Assembly: GCF_000718005.1 (NCBI RefSeq)
Contig: NZ_JODV01000009.1
Length of the DNA: 64,000 nt
Strand: one strand, 5' to 3'
Origin: Actinoalloteichus_B caeruleus
Lineage (GTDB): Bacteria; Actinomycetota; Actinomycetes; Mycobacteriales; Pseudonocardiaceae
Within the stretch, counting starts at the first letter, position 1; each line of letters starts with the position of its first letter. The position numbers and the translations under genes are program-made. This document shows, piece after piece, positions 11,335-19,776 of the stretch. A model generated the notes under the pieces. That model saw nothing but the letters and a program-made list of their open reading frames with translations. It ran no database searches and was not told where the DNA came from.

Positions 11335-11850
11335 TCACAGGTCCAGCCACATGATCCGCAGGCCGACGTCACCGTGCTCGGGGTGGCGGAACGCCCCGGG
11401 GGCGACCCCGAGCGTGACGAAACCCAGGCTCTCGTAGAGGCGGACCGCGCTCGTGTTGGTGTCGACCACGGCGTTGAACTGGACCGCCGCGAAACCGTTC
11501 TCCCGCGCCCAACCGATCAGGTCGGTGGTGAGAGCACGCCCGACGCCCGCGCCCCGCGCCGCCCGGGCGACCATCAGACTGCCGGACGCCACGTGGCTGC
11601 CAGGACCCGGACGGTTGGCGTACATGTTCGCGGTGCCGAGCACCCGGTCGCCGTCGGCGGCGACGACCGTCCTGGCCGGTGCCGGCAGCAGCCACATCCG
11701 CCGGGCGTCGTCCGCGCCCATGCCGGGGTCGTAGGGGAGGGTTCGCGCCTCGGTGACGACGTCCTCGACGATGGGCCAGATCCGGGGCCAGTCGCCAAGC
11801 CGCGCCGGGCGGATCGTGAAGTCCGGCGTGGCCGGCCGCCGGTCAGCCAC
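11335..11850 (-). CDS. GNAT-family N-acetyltransferase
   Basis: This is a single GNAT domain of ~170 aa. It runs from FTIRPARLGDWPRIWPIVED through the acetyl-CoA loop (ARGAGVGRALTTDLIGWARE) to a typical end (SAVRLYESLGFVTLG, then MWLDL). The frame continues far upstream with unconserved residues. I take the GTG at 11850 as start because the fold begins directly after it; a GTG at 11859 is equally possible and neither has a strong ribosome site. It converges with the alcohol dehydrogenase. The acceptor substrate is unknown. Confidence 0.82.
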   Translation of the reverse strand: MADRRPATPDFTIRPARLGDWPRIWPIVEDVVTEARTLPYDPGMGADDARRMWLLPAPARTVVAADGDRVLGTANMYANRPGPGSHVASGSLMVARAARGAGVGRALTTDLIGWARENGFAAVQFNAVVDTNTSAVRLYESLGFVTLGVAPGAFRHPEHGDVGLRIMWLDL

Positions 11851-12234
11851 GAGGCCCACCGCCGGCGTGGAGGGCCCGACCGCTCGTGGGGTCGGCGTCC
11901 TCCACGCGGTCGAGCGCGGCGACGTGGTGGCCGTGGTTCGGGAGGGCGGGGGCGATACCAGCCGCGATGCGCGCGCCGCCACCCGTGAGGGGAGCCACTC
12001 GTGTTGACACGGGGCCATCCTGGCCGCTGCGACGGCGTCCCACCACCGGTTTCTCGGCCGAACCGAGCCGGCCTCGCCCCACCGCCGTCCCGGGGTCGTC
12101 GGAGGCACCGACGGGCTGGCCCCGTCCGCTGCCACCGGTGGCCGTGGCGCCTCGCCGACCTGCTGACGCCCCTTCGGCCCGCCGCTGGCACCACCCGGGC
12201 GGTGGCAGGACTGGTCGGGGCGGGCGGAACCGGG

Positions 12235-13455
12235 TCAGGCCAGCGCCGCCAGCTGGCGTTCGATCTCGCGGCGGCCCAGGGACCGCAGGTGCACCTCGTC
12301 GGGGCCGTCGGCGATCCGCAGCGACCTCGCGATCGCCCAGAACCGGGCCAACGGCAGGTCCTGGCTCACCCCCGCCGCCCCGTGGATCTGCACCGCCCTG
12401 TCCACCACCCACTCCACCGCCCGGGGGACGGCGATCTTGATGCCCTGGATCTCGTCGCGGGCGGCCCGGTTGCCCTCCCGGTCCATCAGCCACGCCGCCC
12501 GGAGCACCAGCAGCCGGCACTGGTCGATCCGCACCCTCGACTCGGCCACCCACTCCCGCACCACGCCCTGGTCGGCCAGCCGGCGGCCGAAGGTCGTGCG
12601 GGTCGCGGCCCGCGCGCAGGCCAGTTCCACCGCGCGTTCGGCCATGCCGAGCAGCCGCATGCAGTGGTGCACCCGCCCCGGGCCCAGTCGGGCCTGGGCG
12701 ATCGCGAAACCCGAGCCGGGCTCGCCCAACAGGTTGGCGGCCGGGACCCGCACGTCCTCGAACAGGATCTCGGCGTGCCCGCCGTGGTCGTCGTCGGAGT
12801 ACCCGAACTGGCTCATGCCGCGCCGCACCGTCACACCCGGCGTGCCGGTCGGCACCAGGACCATGCTGTGCCGTTCCCGTGCCGGACCGTCCTCCGAGGT
12901 CCTGCCGAGGACGATCAGCAGTTCGCACTCGGGGGAGAGCGCCCCGGAGACGAACCACTTGCGCCCGTTGACGACGTACTCGGCGCCGACCCGTTCCACC
13001 GTGGTGGCGATGTTCGTGGCGTCGGAGGAACCGACGTCCGGTTCGGTCATGGCGAAGGCCGACCTGATCCGCGCGTCCAGCAGCGGTGCCAGCCACCGCC
13101 GCCGTTGGTCCTCGCTGCCCGCCAACGCCAGGATCTCCATGTTCCCGGTGTCGGGAGCGGCGCAGTTCAGCGCGGCCGGCGCGAGGCGGGGGCTGCGGCC
13201 GGTGATCTCGGCCAGCGGCGCGTACTGGAGGGTGGTCAGCCCGGCGCCGTGCTCCCCGGGCAGGAACAGGTTCCACAGCCCGCGCCGCCGGGCCTCCGCC
13301 CGCAGCTCGGCGAGCAGCGGCGGCGGCCCCCACTCCGGCCCCGGGTCGGCCTCGCCCCGGGCCAGGGCCTCCTCGGCCGGGTACACGTGCTCGGCCATGA
13401 AGCCCCGCAGGCGGTCGGCCAGCTCGCGGGTGCGCTCGTCGTGGGCGAAGTCCAT
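12235..13455 (-). CDS. ACAD10/11-like acyl-CoA dehydrogenase with Asp at the catalytic-base position
   Basis: The protein is 406 aa and is complete, starting MDFAHDERTRELADRL. FAD and acyl-CoA binding segments are present (FAMTEPDVGSSDATN, ATRTTFGRRLADQGV, VQIHGAAGVSQDLPLARFWA). Where standard acyl-CoA dehydrogenases have the base glutamate in an EGT motif, this protein reads RIADGPDEVH, so Asp383 replaces it. The same substitution marks the ACAD10/ACAD11 subgroup, whose relatives work with a kinase on 4-hydroxyacyl-CoAs (the LvaA/LvaC levulinate pathway). A kinase of the right family lies 2.3 kb away on the same strand (15712-16764), with two SDRs between. Subgroup membership is from memory of motifs; the reaction is inferred. 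Confidence 0.88.
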   Translation of the reverse strand: MDFAHDERTRELADRLRGFMAEHVYPAEEALARGEADPGPEWGPPPLLAELRAEARRRGLWNLFLPGEHGAGLTTLQYAPLAEITGRSPRLAPAALNCAAPDTGNMEILALAGSEDQRRRWLAPLLDARIRSAFAMTEPDVGSSDATNIATTVERVGAEYVVNGRKWFVSGALSPECELLIVLGRTSEDGPARERHSMVLVPTGTPGVTVRRGMSQFGYSDDDHGGHAEILFEDVRVPAANLLGEPGSGFAIAQARLGPGRVHHCMRLLGMAERAVELACARAATRTTFGRRLADQGVVREWVAESRVRIDQCRLLVLRAAWLMDREGNRAARDEIQGIKIAVPRAVEWVVDRAVQIHGAAGVSQDLPLARFWAIARSLRIADGPDEVHLRSLGRREIERQLAALA

Positions 13456-13659
13456 CGGGTTTCCTCCTCGGGAGCGGGGTCACGGGGGCGGGGACGCCCG
13501 GGTTCGGCACGCGGCGTCGGGCGTCGACGCGGGCGAGGGGGCGGAACGCCGTCGTCGCCGGAACGACCCAGCGGAGACGGACCCGCCGTCCGCCGTGGAC
13601 GGAACGGACACCGGGACGGGGTGGATCGGCCACCGGCGGGGGTGCCCGGGGGCCGGGGG

Positions 13660-14487
13660 TCAGGCCGGGCGGAGGGTGTGGCCGCCGTCGAGCACGAGGG
13701 TCTGCCCGGTGATCCAGGACGCGTCGTCGGACACCAGGAACGCGGCGGCCGAGGCGACGTCCGCCGGATCCCCCAACCTGCCCAGCGGGTAGGCCGAGGT
13801 CACCCGGTCCTCACGGCCCTCGTAGAGGGCGGCGGCGAAGCGGGTGCGCACCACGGCCGGGGCCACGGCGTTGACCCGCACCCGGGGCGCGAGTTCCACA
13901 GCCAGCTGACCGGTCAGGCGGATCAGCGCCGCCTTGCTCGCCCCGTACACCCCGAGGCCGGGGGAGGTGTCCAATCCGGCGATCGAGGCGACGTTCAGCA
14001 CGGCGCCGCCGTGCTCGCCCAGCCACGCCTGGTGCGCCTCCGACACCCAGCCCAGGGCGGCGAACACGTTGACCTCGAAGGTCTTGCGGACGGCGTCGAG
14101 GCCGGCGGTCAGCAGCGGCCCCCGCACCGGGTTGGTGCCCGCGTTGTTGACCAGCACGTCGAGCCGGCCGAACCGTTCCACGGTGCGGCGCACCGCCTCC
14201 GCGCGGTGCTCGGCGTCGTGGCTGCGGCCCGGGACGGCGAGCACCCGGTCCGGGCCGCCGAGGTCGGCGGCGGCCTCCGCCAGCGGTTCGGCGTGCCGGG
14301 CGGTCACGCACACCCGAGCCCCCTCGGCGAGCAGGCGGCGGGCGATGGCCAACCCGATGCCCCGTCCGGCCCCGGTGACGAGCGCGACGCGACCGGCGAG
14401 GCGGGGGGTGCCGTCGGCGGTGGGGATCGGCACCGGCTCGTCGGGGTGGCCGGGGGTGCCGTCGGGACGGGGGTCCGAGGTCGTCAC
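13660..14487 (-). CDS. short-chain dehydrogenase/reductase
   Basis: This is a classical SDR of 275 aa. The cofactor motif is TGAGRGIG, followed by VNNAGTNP, an active-site serine in NVASIAGL and the YGASK catalytic tetrad segment. A C-terminal SDDASWITGQ and VLDGGHT is typical of SDRs. The GTG at 14487 is preceded by AGGAGG at four bases and is clearly better than the upstream GTG at 14514. It is in line with a second SDR and the acyl-CoA dehydrogenase, so it probably oxidises or reduces a hydroxy/keto intermediate of the same pathway. Confidence 0.9.
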   Translation of the reverse strand: MTTSDPRPDGTPGHPDEPVPIPTADGTPRLAGRVALVTGAGRGIGLAIARRLLAEGARVCVTARHAEPLAEAAADLGGPDRVLAVPGRSHDAEHRAEAVRRTVERFGRLDVLVNNAGTNPVRGPLLTAGLDAVRKTFEVNVFAALGWVSEAHQAWLGEHGGAVLNVASIAGLDTSPGLGVYGASKAALIRLTGQLAVELAPRVRVNAVAPAVVRTRFAAALYEGREDRVTSAYPLGRLGDPADVASAAAFLVSDDASWITGQTLVLDGGHTLRPA

Positions 14488-14547
14488 GGGTCCTCCTCGC
14501 GGGTCACGGGTCACTGGCTCGGGGTGTCGGGGCGGGCTGCCCTGGGA

Positions 14548-15372
14548 TCAGCCGGGCGAGGTGCCGCCGGCCAGGTGCGGGTCAGTGGGCCGGAGGCGGC
14601 GTCGGAGCCGGCGCATCCCGTCCAGCCAGCGTTCCCGGTCCGTGGCCCGCCGGCGTTCGAACTCGCCGACCTCCGGATGGGGCAACACCAGGAACCGGCC
14701 GTGCCGCAACGCGTCCAACGCCTCGGCGGCCACGTCCTCGGCCGAGCGCACCCCACCCGCCGCCGTCGTGGCCGGTGCCCCGCCGTCGGAGCCGGTCAGC
14801 ATCGGCGTCGCCACCCCCTGCGGGCACAGGCAGGACACCCGCACTCCCGCGTCGTGGTGTTCGATGGCCAGCCACTCGGCCACCGCCACCGCGCCGTGCT
14901 TGGTCACTGCGTAGGCGGCCGAGTCCAGGTTGGTCAGCAGACCGGCCGCCGAGGCGGTCACCAACAGGCGGCCCTCGCCCCGGGCGACCATCCCCGGCAG
15001 CACTCGGCGGGCGACGTGCACGTGGGCGGCCACGTGCACCAGCCACATCCGCTCCCACTCCTCCGGGGACCCCAGCAGGCGGCTGCCGGCGATCCCGGCG
15101 TTGGAGCAGAACACCGACACCGGTCCCAGCTCGGCCTCCACTCCGCTGATCGCCCGGTCCAGCGCCACCGGATCCGTCACGTCGAGGGCCAGGGGAACGC
15201 CGCGCCCGCCGGGCAGCGCGGCGGCGACCCGGGTGGCGGCGGCGTCGTCGAGGTCGGCGACCACGACGCGGGCGCCCTCCTCGGCGAGACCGGACGCCAA
15301 CGCCCGTCCGATGCCCGAGCCGCCGCCGGTGACGACGGCGAGCCGGCCGTGGAAGGAGAAGGACGATGTCAT
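14548..15372 (-). CDS. short-chain dehydrogenase/reductase
   Basis: This SDR of ~274 aa starts at the ATG at 15372, behind AGGAAGG; the frame is open further but unconserved. It has TGGGSGIGRA for the nucleotide, CSNAGIAG, the serine in VTASAAGL and YAVTK as the catalytic pair. The C-terminal extension (~50 residues, ending in arginine-rich RRLRRRLRP) is longer than in the neighbouring SDR and recalls SDRs of the cyclopentanol and steroid-type groups. It is the first gene of the minus-strand set, which runs SDR, SDR, acyl-CoA dehydrogenase. Confidence 0.88.
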   Translation of the reverse strand: MTSSFSFHGRLAVVTGGGSGIGRALASGLAEEGARVVVADLDDAAATRVAAALPGGRGVPLALDVTDPVALDRAISGVEAELGPVSVFCSNAGIAGSRLLGSPEEWERMWLVHVAAHVHVARRVLPGMVARGEGRLLVTASAAGLLTNLDSAAYAVTKHGAVAVAEWLAIEHHDAGVRVSCLCPQGVATPMLTGSDGGAPATTAAGGVRSAEDVAAEALDALRHGRFLVLPHPEVGEFERRRATDRERWLDGMRRLRRRLRPTDPHLAGGTSPG

Positions 15373-15711
15373 GGCCTGCCTTCCTGCGAGGGGAACGTCG
15401 GCGTGCCGCGTGGAGGACCCGGTGCGGGGACGGGGGCGGCCGGCTGGGAGCCGGCGGGGAGCGGGTCCGGGTGGTGGCCAGCCTAACGACGTCGGGCCCC
15501 GCCGCCATCCCACCGGGACGGGGCCCCAGCCGACCCCGACGGCCCTGTTCGGAGTGGGTTCACACTGGTCAGACCATGTCCGCTGTGGACAGGTGTCGGG
15601 GCGCGCCGCCCGGGTGCCGGCGTGGCATCCGCTGCCGGCGCACAGGCTTCCCGGCGCGGTGGTGTGCGCCGCGACAGCCGGCGAGGCCGGACCACCCCCG
15701 CCGTGTTCCGC
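15373..15711. other. intergenic region with palindromes
   Basis: This region separates the phosphotransferase gene end from the SDR start and should hold the SDR promoter. It carries the TGGTCAGACCA palindrome at 15566-15576 and, next to it, TGTCC and GGACA arms at 15577-15591. No gene was seen. Confidence 0.5.
15566..15576. promoter_or_regulatory. candidate FadR/GntR-type operator
   Basis: TGGTCAGACCA is a perfect 11-bp palindrome. It matches the core recognised by FadR-subfamily GntR regulators (TGGTCnGACCA in enteric FadR). It lies ~190 bp upstream of the SDR start, in a fatty-acid-type catabolic region. No GntR gene is in this window, so the regulator would be encoded elsewhere. Confidence 0.4.
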
Positions 15712-16764
15712 TCACCCGCCGTCCAGGGCCCGGTGCCCGGCCACCGCCAGTGGGCGCACCAGGTCCCCGATGCCCTCGAAACCCGGTCCCGCCGTCCTGC
15801 CCTGCTGGTGCCGGTAGTGGATCCCCTCCAGGATCACCGCGAGCTTGAGGAAACCCAGCGCCACGTACCAGGGCAGACCGGCGGCGTCCCGCCCCGAACC
15901 GGCCACGTAGCGGGCCACCAGCTCGTCCTCGTCGGGGAACCCGGGCACCGTGCGGGCGTTCACCGGGTCCTGACCGTCCAGGGGGGCACGCCGCCCGTAC
16001 ACCAGCAGCATCCCCAGGTCCGTCAACGGATCACCCAGCGTGGACATCTCCCAGTCGAGCAGGGCCCGCACGGTCCCGTCCGGACCGAACACCGCGTTGT
16101 CCACCCGGAAGTCCCCGTGCACCAGGGTGGGGGCGGGGGAGACCGGGACCGCCGTGGCCAGCGCGGCACGCAGCCCGTCCAGCTCGGGTGTGGGACGGCT
16201 GCGTGACCCCTCCAACTGGCGCGCCCACCGCCGCAGCTGGCGGTCCAGGAACCCGGACGGTCGGCCGAAGTCACCCAGGCCGACGGCGTCGACGTCGACC
16301 GCGTGCAGCTCCACCAGCCGGTCGACCAGGCACCCACCGACCCGGCGCGCGTGCCCGCCCCCGTGGCCCCGCAGCGAGCCCGCGTTCGGGACCTCGCCCT
16401 CGACGAACTCCATCACGAAGAACGGCGCGCCCAGCACCGCCGGGTCCCGGCACAGCAGGAAGGGGACCGGGGCCGGAACCGGGGTGCCGGTGAGGGCGGC
16501 GAGCACCCGGTGTTCCCGACCCATGTCGTGCGCGGTGGGCAGCACGTGCCCCAGCGGGGGCCGGCGCACCGCCCACCGCCGGACCCCGTCCCACACCAGG
16601 TAGGTCAGGTTGGACCGCCCCCCGGTCAGCAGCCGGGCCCCGAGCTCGCCCACCACGCCCCCCGGCAGGTGCTCCGCCAGGTGCGCGCGCAGTCGCGCGA
16701 GGTTCAGGCCCGGCGGTCCGGCGGCGTCGCCCCCGGGCAGGTGCGCACTGTCGTCATCGCTCAT
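15712..16764 (-). CDS. aminoglycoside-phosphotransferase-fold kinase (ACAD10/LvaA type)
   Basis: The protein is 350 aa and starts MSDDDSAHL at the ATG at 16764. It shows the APH fold: LTGGRSNLTYLV near the start, FFVMEFVEGEV, the catalytic loop LVHGDFRVDN (HGDxxxxN) and LLDWEMSTLGDPLTDLG with the metal-binding aspartate. This family is not an antibiotic-resistance group; members sit next to acyl-CoA dehydrogenases and, in the ACAD10/11 and Lva systems, phosphorylate the 4-hydroxyl of acyl-CoAs. Here it is in line with the Asp-type acyl-CoA dehydrogenase. Family call is confident; the substrate is inferred from context. Confidence 0.86.
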   Translation of the reverse strand: MSDDDSAHLPGGDAAGPPGLNLARLRAHLAEHLPGGVVGELGARLLTGGRSNLTYLVWDGVRRWAVRRPPLGHVLPTAHDMGREHRVLAALTGTPVPAPVPFLLCRDPAVLGAPFFVMEFVEGEVPNAGSLRGHGGGHARRVGGCLVDRLVELHAVDVDAVGLGDFGRPSGFLDRQLRRWARQLEGSRSRPTPELDGLRAALATAVPVSPAPTLVHGDFRVDNAVFGPDGTVRALLDWEMSTLGDPLTDLGMLLVYGRRAPLDGQDPVNARTVPGFPDEDELVARYVAGSGRDAAGLPWYVALGFLKLAVILEGIHYRHQQGRTAGPGFEGIGDLVRPLAVAGHRALDGG

Positions 16765-17056
16765 TCCCCGATCGTCGGGGCGATACCCGCCACCGGAGGC
16801 GAGGACTGTGGCGGCGCACACACTGGGCGGGACGGGTTTGGGCGGCCGCCATGACTTGGCATGCGCCGCTGGACCCCGCCGAACGGCCCGTGCTGTCGTC
16901 GTTGCCACCAGCCGGCCCACCGCCGCCGGCGCCGTCGGCGGGAACCGACGGGCCCGCACCACCCCACCCGCGAGCCGCCCGCGCCCGGCGGGCCGGACCA
17001 CGCCGTGTCCGCGTGCACACCAGTCCCGACCAGCACCGGAGAGGAGGCCAGCCACC

Positions 17057-18889
17057 ATGACCACCGACCCGCGCCCCACCACCCCCGCCGGCCTCCGCGT
17101 CGACCGGCTCGACATCCGCTACGGGCGGGCGCTGCCGGCCGTGCGCCAGGTGTGCCTGCACGTCGAACCCGGTTCGGTCGCCGCGCTGCTCGGCGCGAAC
17201 GGGGCCGGCAAGAGCACCCTGCTGCGCGCCGTGTCGGGAACCCTGCCGCTGCACGGCGGTGCCGTGACCGGCGGAACCGTCGAGGTGGACGGGCGGCCGC
17301 TGGACTGGCGCGACGCGGCGTCCACGGTGGCGGCCGGCGTCGTGCAGGTCCCGGAGGGCCGCCGCGTCTTCCCCGCGCTGTCGGTGGCGGACAACCTCGA
17401 CGCCGGCGCCCTCGGCCCGCGCTCGCCCCGGGGCGCCCGGCGACGCGCCGCCCGCGACGAGGTGTACGACCTGTTCCCCGTGCTGGCCCGGCGGCGCGGC
17501 CAACCCGCCGGCACCCTCTCCGGCGGTGAGCAGCAGATGCTCGCGATCGGCCGGGCGCTGATGGCCGCCCCCCGGCTGCTGCTGCTCGACGAACCCTCCC
17601 TGGGCCTGGCGCCCCGCGTGGTCCAGACCGTCGCCGAGGTCATCCGCCAGATCAACCGGAGCGGCGTCACCGTCGTGCTGGTCGAGCAGAACGCCGCCCT
17701 GGCCCTGGGGGTCGCCGACCACGCCCACGTCCTCGACCTGGGCCGGGTGCGGCTGTCCGGCGCGGCGGCCCAACTCGCCACCTTCGACGAGGTCCGGCGG
17801 CTCTACCTCGGGGAGGCACCCGACGCGTCGGAGCCCGAACCGACCGGGACCGGCGCCGAGGGGGACGTCGAACCGTCGGACCCGGACCACGGCGACCACG
17901 GCCCTCGGGCCCGCCGTGCCGACACCCGGCCAGCGGCGCCCGCTCGCTCCGAACCCGGCGGGAGTCCGGCCCTTCCGACCCCATCGGACCCGCGGGGCGT
18001 CGGCGACCGGGACGGCGAACCACCGATCCCGGGCCGGCCCGCCCACACCGGGCGGGCGGCGGTTCCGCTGCGGGTCCGGTCGTTGACCGTCCGCTTCGCC
18101 GGACTGGTCGCCCTGGACGACGTGGACCTGACCGTCGAACCCGGCAGCCTGCACGCCGTCATCGGCCCCAACGGCGCCGGCAAGTCCACCTTCTTCAACG
18201 TGCTCTCCGGGGTGTGCCGCGCGGCGACCGGCAGCGTGGTCCTCGGTGACCACGACCTCACCCGCACCGCACCGCACCGGATCGCGGCGCTCGGCGTGGC
18301 CCGCACCTTCCAGAACGTCGTCCTCGCCCGGGGCACCGTCTCCGACAACCTGATGCTCGGCAGGCACGTCCTCACCCGAGCCGGGCTGCTCGCCTCCGCG
18401 TTGCGGCTGCCGGGCGCGGTCCGCGAGGAACGGACGCACCGCGCGCGGGTGCGGGAGGTCGCCGAGCTCGTCGGCCTCGGCGACCTGACCGACACCCCGG
18501 TGGATCTGCTGTCCTACGGGGACCGCAAACGCGTCGAACTCGCGAGGGCGCTGTGCATGGAACCCCGGCTGCTGCTGCTCGACGAACCGGTGGCCGGGAT
18601 GAACGGGGCCGAACGGCGCCGCATGGTCGACCTCATCGCCCGGGTCCGCGCCGAACTCGCCCCGTCGATCCTGCTCGTCGAACACGACATGCCCCTGGTC
18701 ATGGGCCTGGCCGACGAGGTCACCGTCCTCGACTTCGGCCGCAGCGTCGCCACCGGGCCACCCGAGCGGGTGCGCGGCGACCCGGCCGTGATCGCCGCCT
18801 ACCTCGGTGGCGTCCCCGTCCCCGTCCCCGAGTCCGCCGCCGGCCCCGGCACGGCGACCGCCACGACCCTGCCGGAGGACCCCAGATGA
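17057..18889 (+). CDS. fused LivF-LivG ABC ATPase of branched-chain-type importer
   Basis: One gene of 610 aa encodes both ATPases. Residues ~1-253 are LivF-like: Walker A GANGAGKST near residue 50, VPEGRRVFP, signature LSGGEQQ, Walker B LLLLDEPSLGLAP. Residues ~254-334 are a proline/acid-rich linker. Residues ~335-595 are LivG-like: Walker A GPNGAGKST, VARTFQN, signature variant LLSYGDRKRVELA, Walker B LLLLDEPVAGM and LVEHDM. In most bacteria these are two separate genes. The ATG follows GAGGAGG. The stop overlaps the permease start (ATGA), and four genes follow in tight overlap, so this leads the transporter operon. Confidence 0.9.
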   Translation: MTTDPRPTTPAGLRVDRLDIRYGRALPAVRQVCLHVEPGSVAALLGANGAGKSTLLRAVSGTLPLHGGAVTGGTVEVDGRPLDWRDAASTVAAGVVQVPEGRRVFPALSVADNLDAGALGPRSPRGARRRAARDEVYDLFPVLARRRGQPAGTLSGGEQQMLAIGRALMAAPRLLLLDEPSLGLAPRVVQTVAEVIRQINRSGVTVVLVEQNAALALGVADHAHVLDLGRVRLSGAAAQLATFDEVRRLYLGEAPDASEPEPTGTGAEGDVEPSDPDHGDHGPRARRADTRPAAPARSEPGGSPALPTPSDPRGVGDRDGEPPIPGRPAHTGRAAVPLRVRSLTVRFAGLVALDDVDLTVEPGSLHAVIGPNGAGKSTFFNVLSGVCRAATGSVVLGDHDLTRTAPHRIAALGVARTFQNVVLARGTVSDNLMLGRHVLTRAGLLASALRLPGAVREERTHRARVREVAELVGLGDLTDTPVDLLSYGDRKRVELARALCMEPRLLLLDEPVAGMNGAERRRMVDLIARVRAELAPSILLVEHDMPLVMGLADEVTVLDFGRSVATGPPERVRGDPAVIAAYLGGVPVPVPESAAGPGTATATTLPEDPR

Positions 18890-19776
18890 GCGGCGTCGCG
18901 GACATCCTCGTCAACGGGTTGGCCCTCGGCTCGGTGTACGCGCTGATCGCCGTCGGGTTCGTCGTCGTGTTCACCGTGTCCGGGGTCATGAACTTCGCCC
19001 ACGGCTCGCTGCTGCTGCTGGGCGGCTACCTGACCGCCGTCCTGCACCCGCACTGGGGTTTCCTCGCCGCCGTCACCGCCGCCGTCGCGGTCACGGCCGC
19101 CGGCGCCGGACTCGTCGAACTCGTCTGCGCCAGGGGACGCCACCTCGGCCAGGCCCACGTGCTGACGATCGTGACGATCGGCGTCGACATCCTGCTGCTG
19201 GCCGAACTGTCCCGGCTGATCGGATCCGACGTCCTCTCCCTCGGCGACCCCTGGGGAACCGGGGTCGTGCGCCTCGGTGGGACGGTCATCGCCCAGTCCC
19301 GCATCGCCTCGGTGCTCGTGGCGGTCCTGCTCATCGCGACCCTGTTCGCCCTGCTCCGCTGGTCGCGGTGGGGCCTGTCGCTGCGGGTGGTGACGGCCGA
19401 CCGGGAGGCCGCCACCCTGATGGGGGTCCGGCTGCGCCGCGTCCGGGTCAGCGCCTGGTGCGTCGCCGGGGCGCTGGCCGCCGTCGCCGCCGTCTTCCTC
19501 GCAGCCTTCCCCACCCCGGGCCTGGACCGGGCCACCGGGCAGGTCGCGCTGGCCGCGTTCCCCGCCGCCGTGCTCGGCGGCCTGACCTCGGTGCCCGGTG
19601 CCCTGGTGGGCAGCGCGCTCATCGGGCTCACCGAGGCCACCGTCACCAGCTACCGCACCCACCTGGGCGAACTCGGCCAGTCGCTGGGTGACGTCGCCCC
19701 CTACCTGATCATGCTGCTGGTGCTGCTGGTCCGCCCGAACGGTCTGCTCGGAGCGAAGGAGACCACCCGTGTCTGA
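18886..19776 (+). CDS. LivH-type inner-membrane permease
   Basis: At 296 aa with about eight hydrophobic segments this is a LivH-family permease. It starts in the usual way (NGLALGSVYALIAVGFVVVF, then VMNFAHGSLL) and carries the cytoplasmic loop TLMGVRLRRVRVSAW that docks on the ATPase. The late motif PAAVLGGLTSVPGALVGSAL is typical. It overlaps the fused ATPase by four bases and the next permease by eight, so translation is probably coupled. It forms half of the channel for an amino acid or a small organic acid. Confidence 0.92.
   Translation: MSGVADILVNGLALGSVYALIAVGFVVVFTVSGVMNFAHGSLLLLGGYLTAVLHPHWGFLAAVTAAVAVTAAGAGLVELVCARGRHLGQAHVLTIVTIGVDILLLAELSRLIGSDVLSLGDPWGTGVVRLGGTVIAQSRIASVLVAVLLIATLFALLRWSRWGLSLRVVTADREAATLMGVRLRRVRVSAWCVAGALAAVAAVFLAAFPTPGLDRATGQVALAAFPAAVLGGLTSVPGALVGSALIGLTEATVTSYRTHLGELGQSLGDVAPYLIMLLVLLVRPNGLLGAKETTRV

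Noticed and set aside
12001..15486. Plus-strand frame of ~1,160 codons
   Set aside because: It runs antisense through three clear minus-strand genes (acyl-CoA dehydrogenase and two SDRs); no domain or ribosome site supports it.
15712..16764. Aminoglycoside resistance gene
   Set aside because: The kinase fold is shared, but the sequence type and the acyl-CoA dehydrogenase context point to the ACAD10-type metabolic group.
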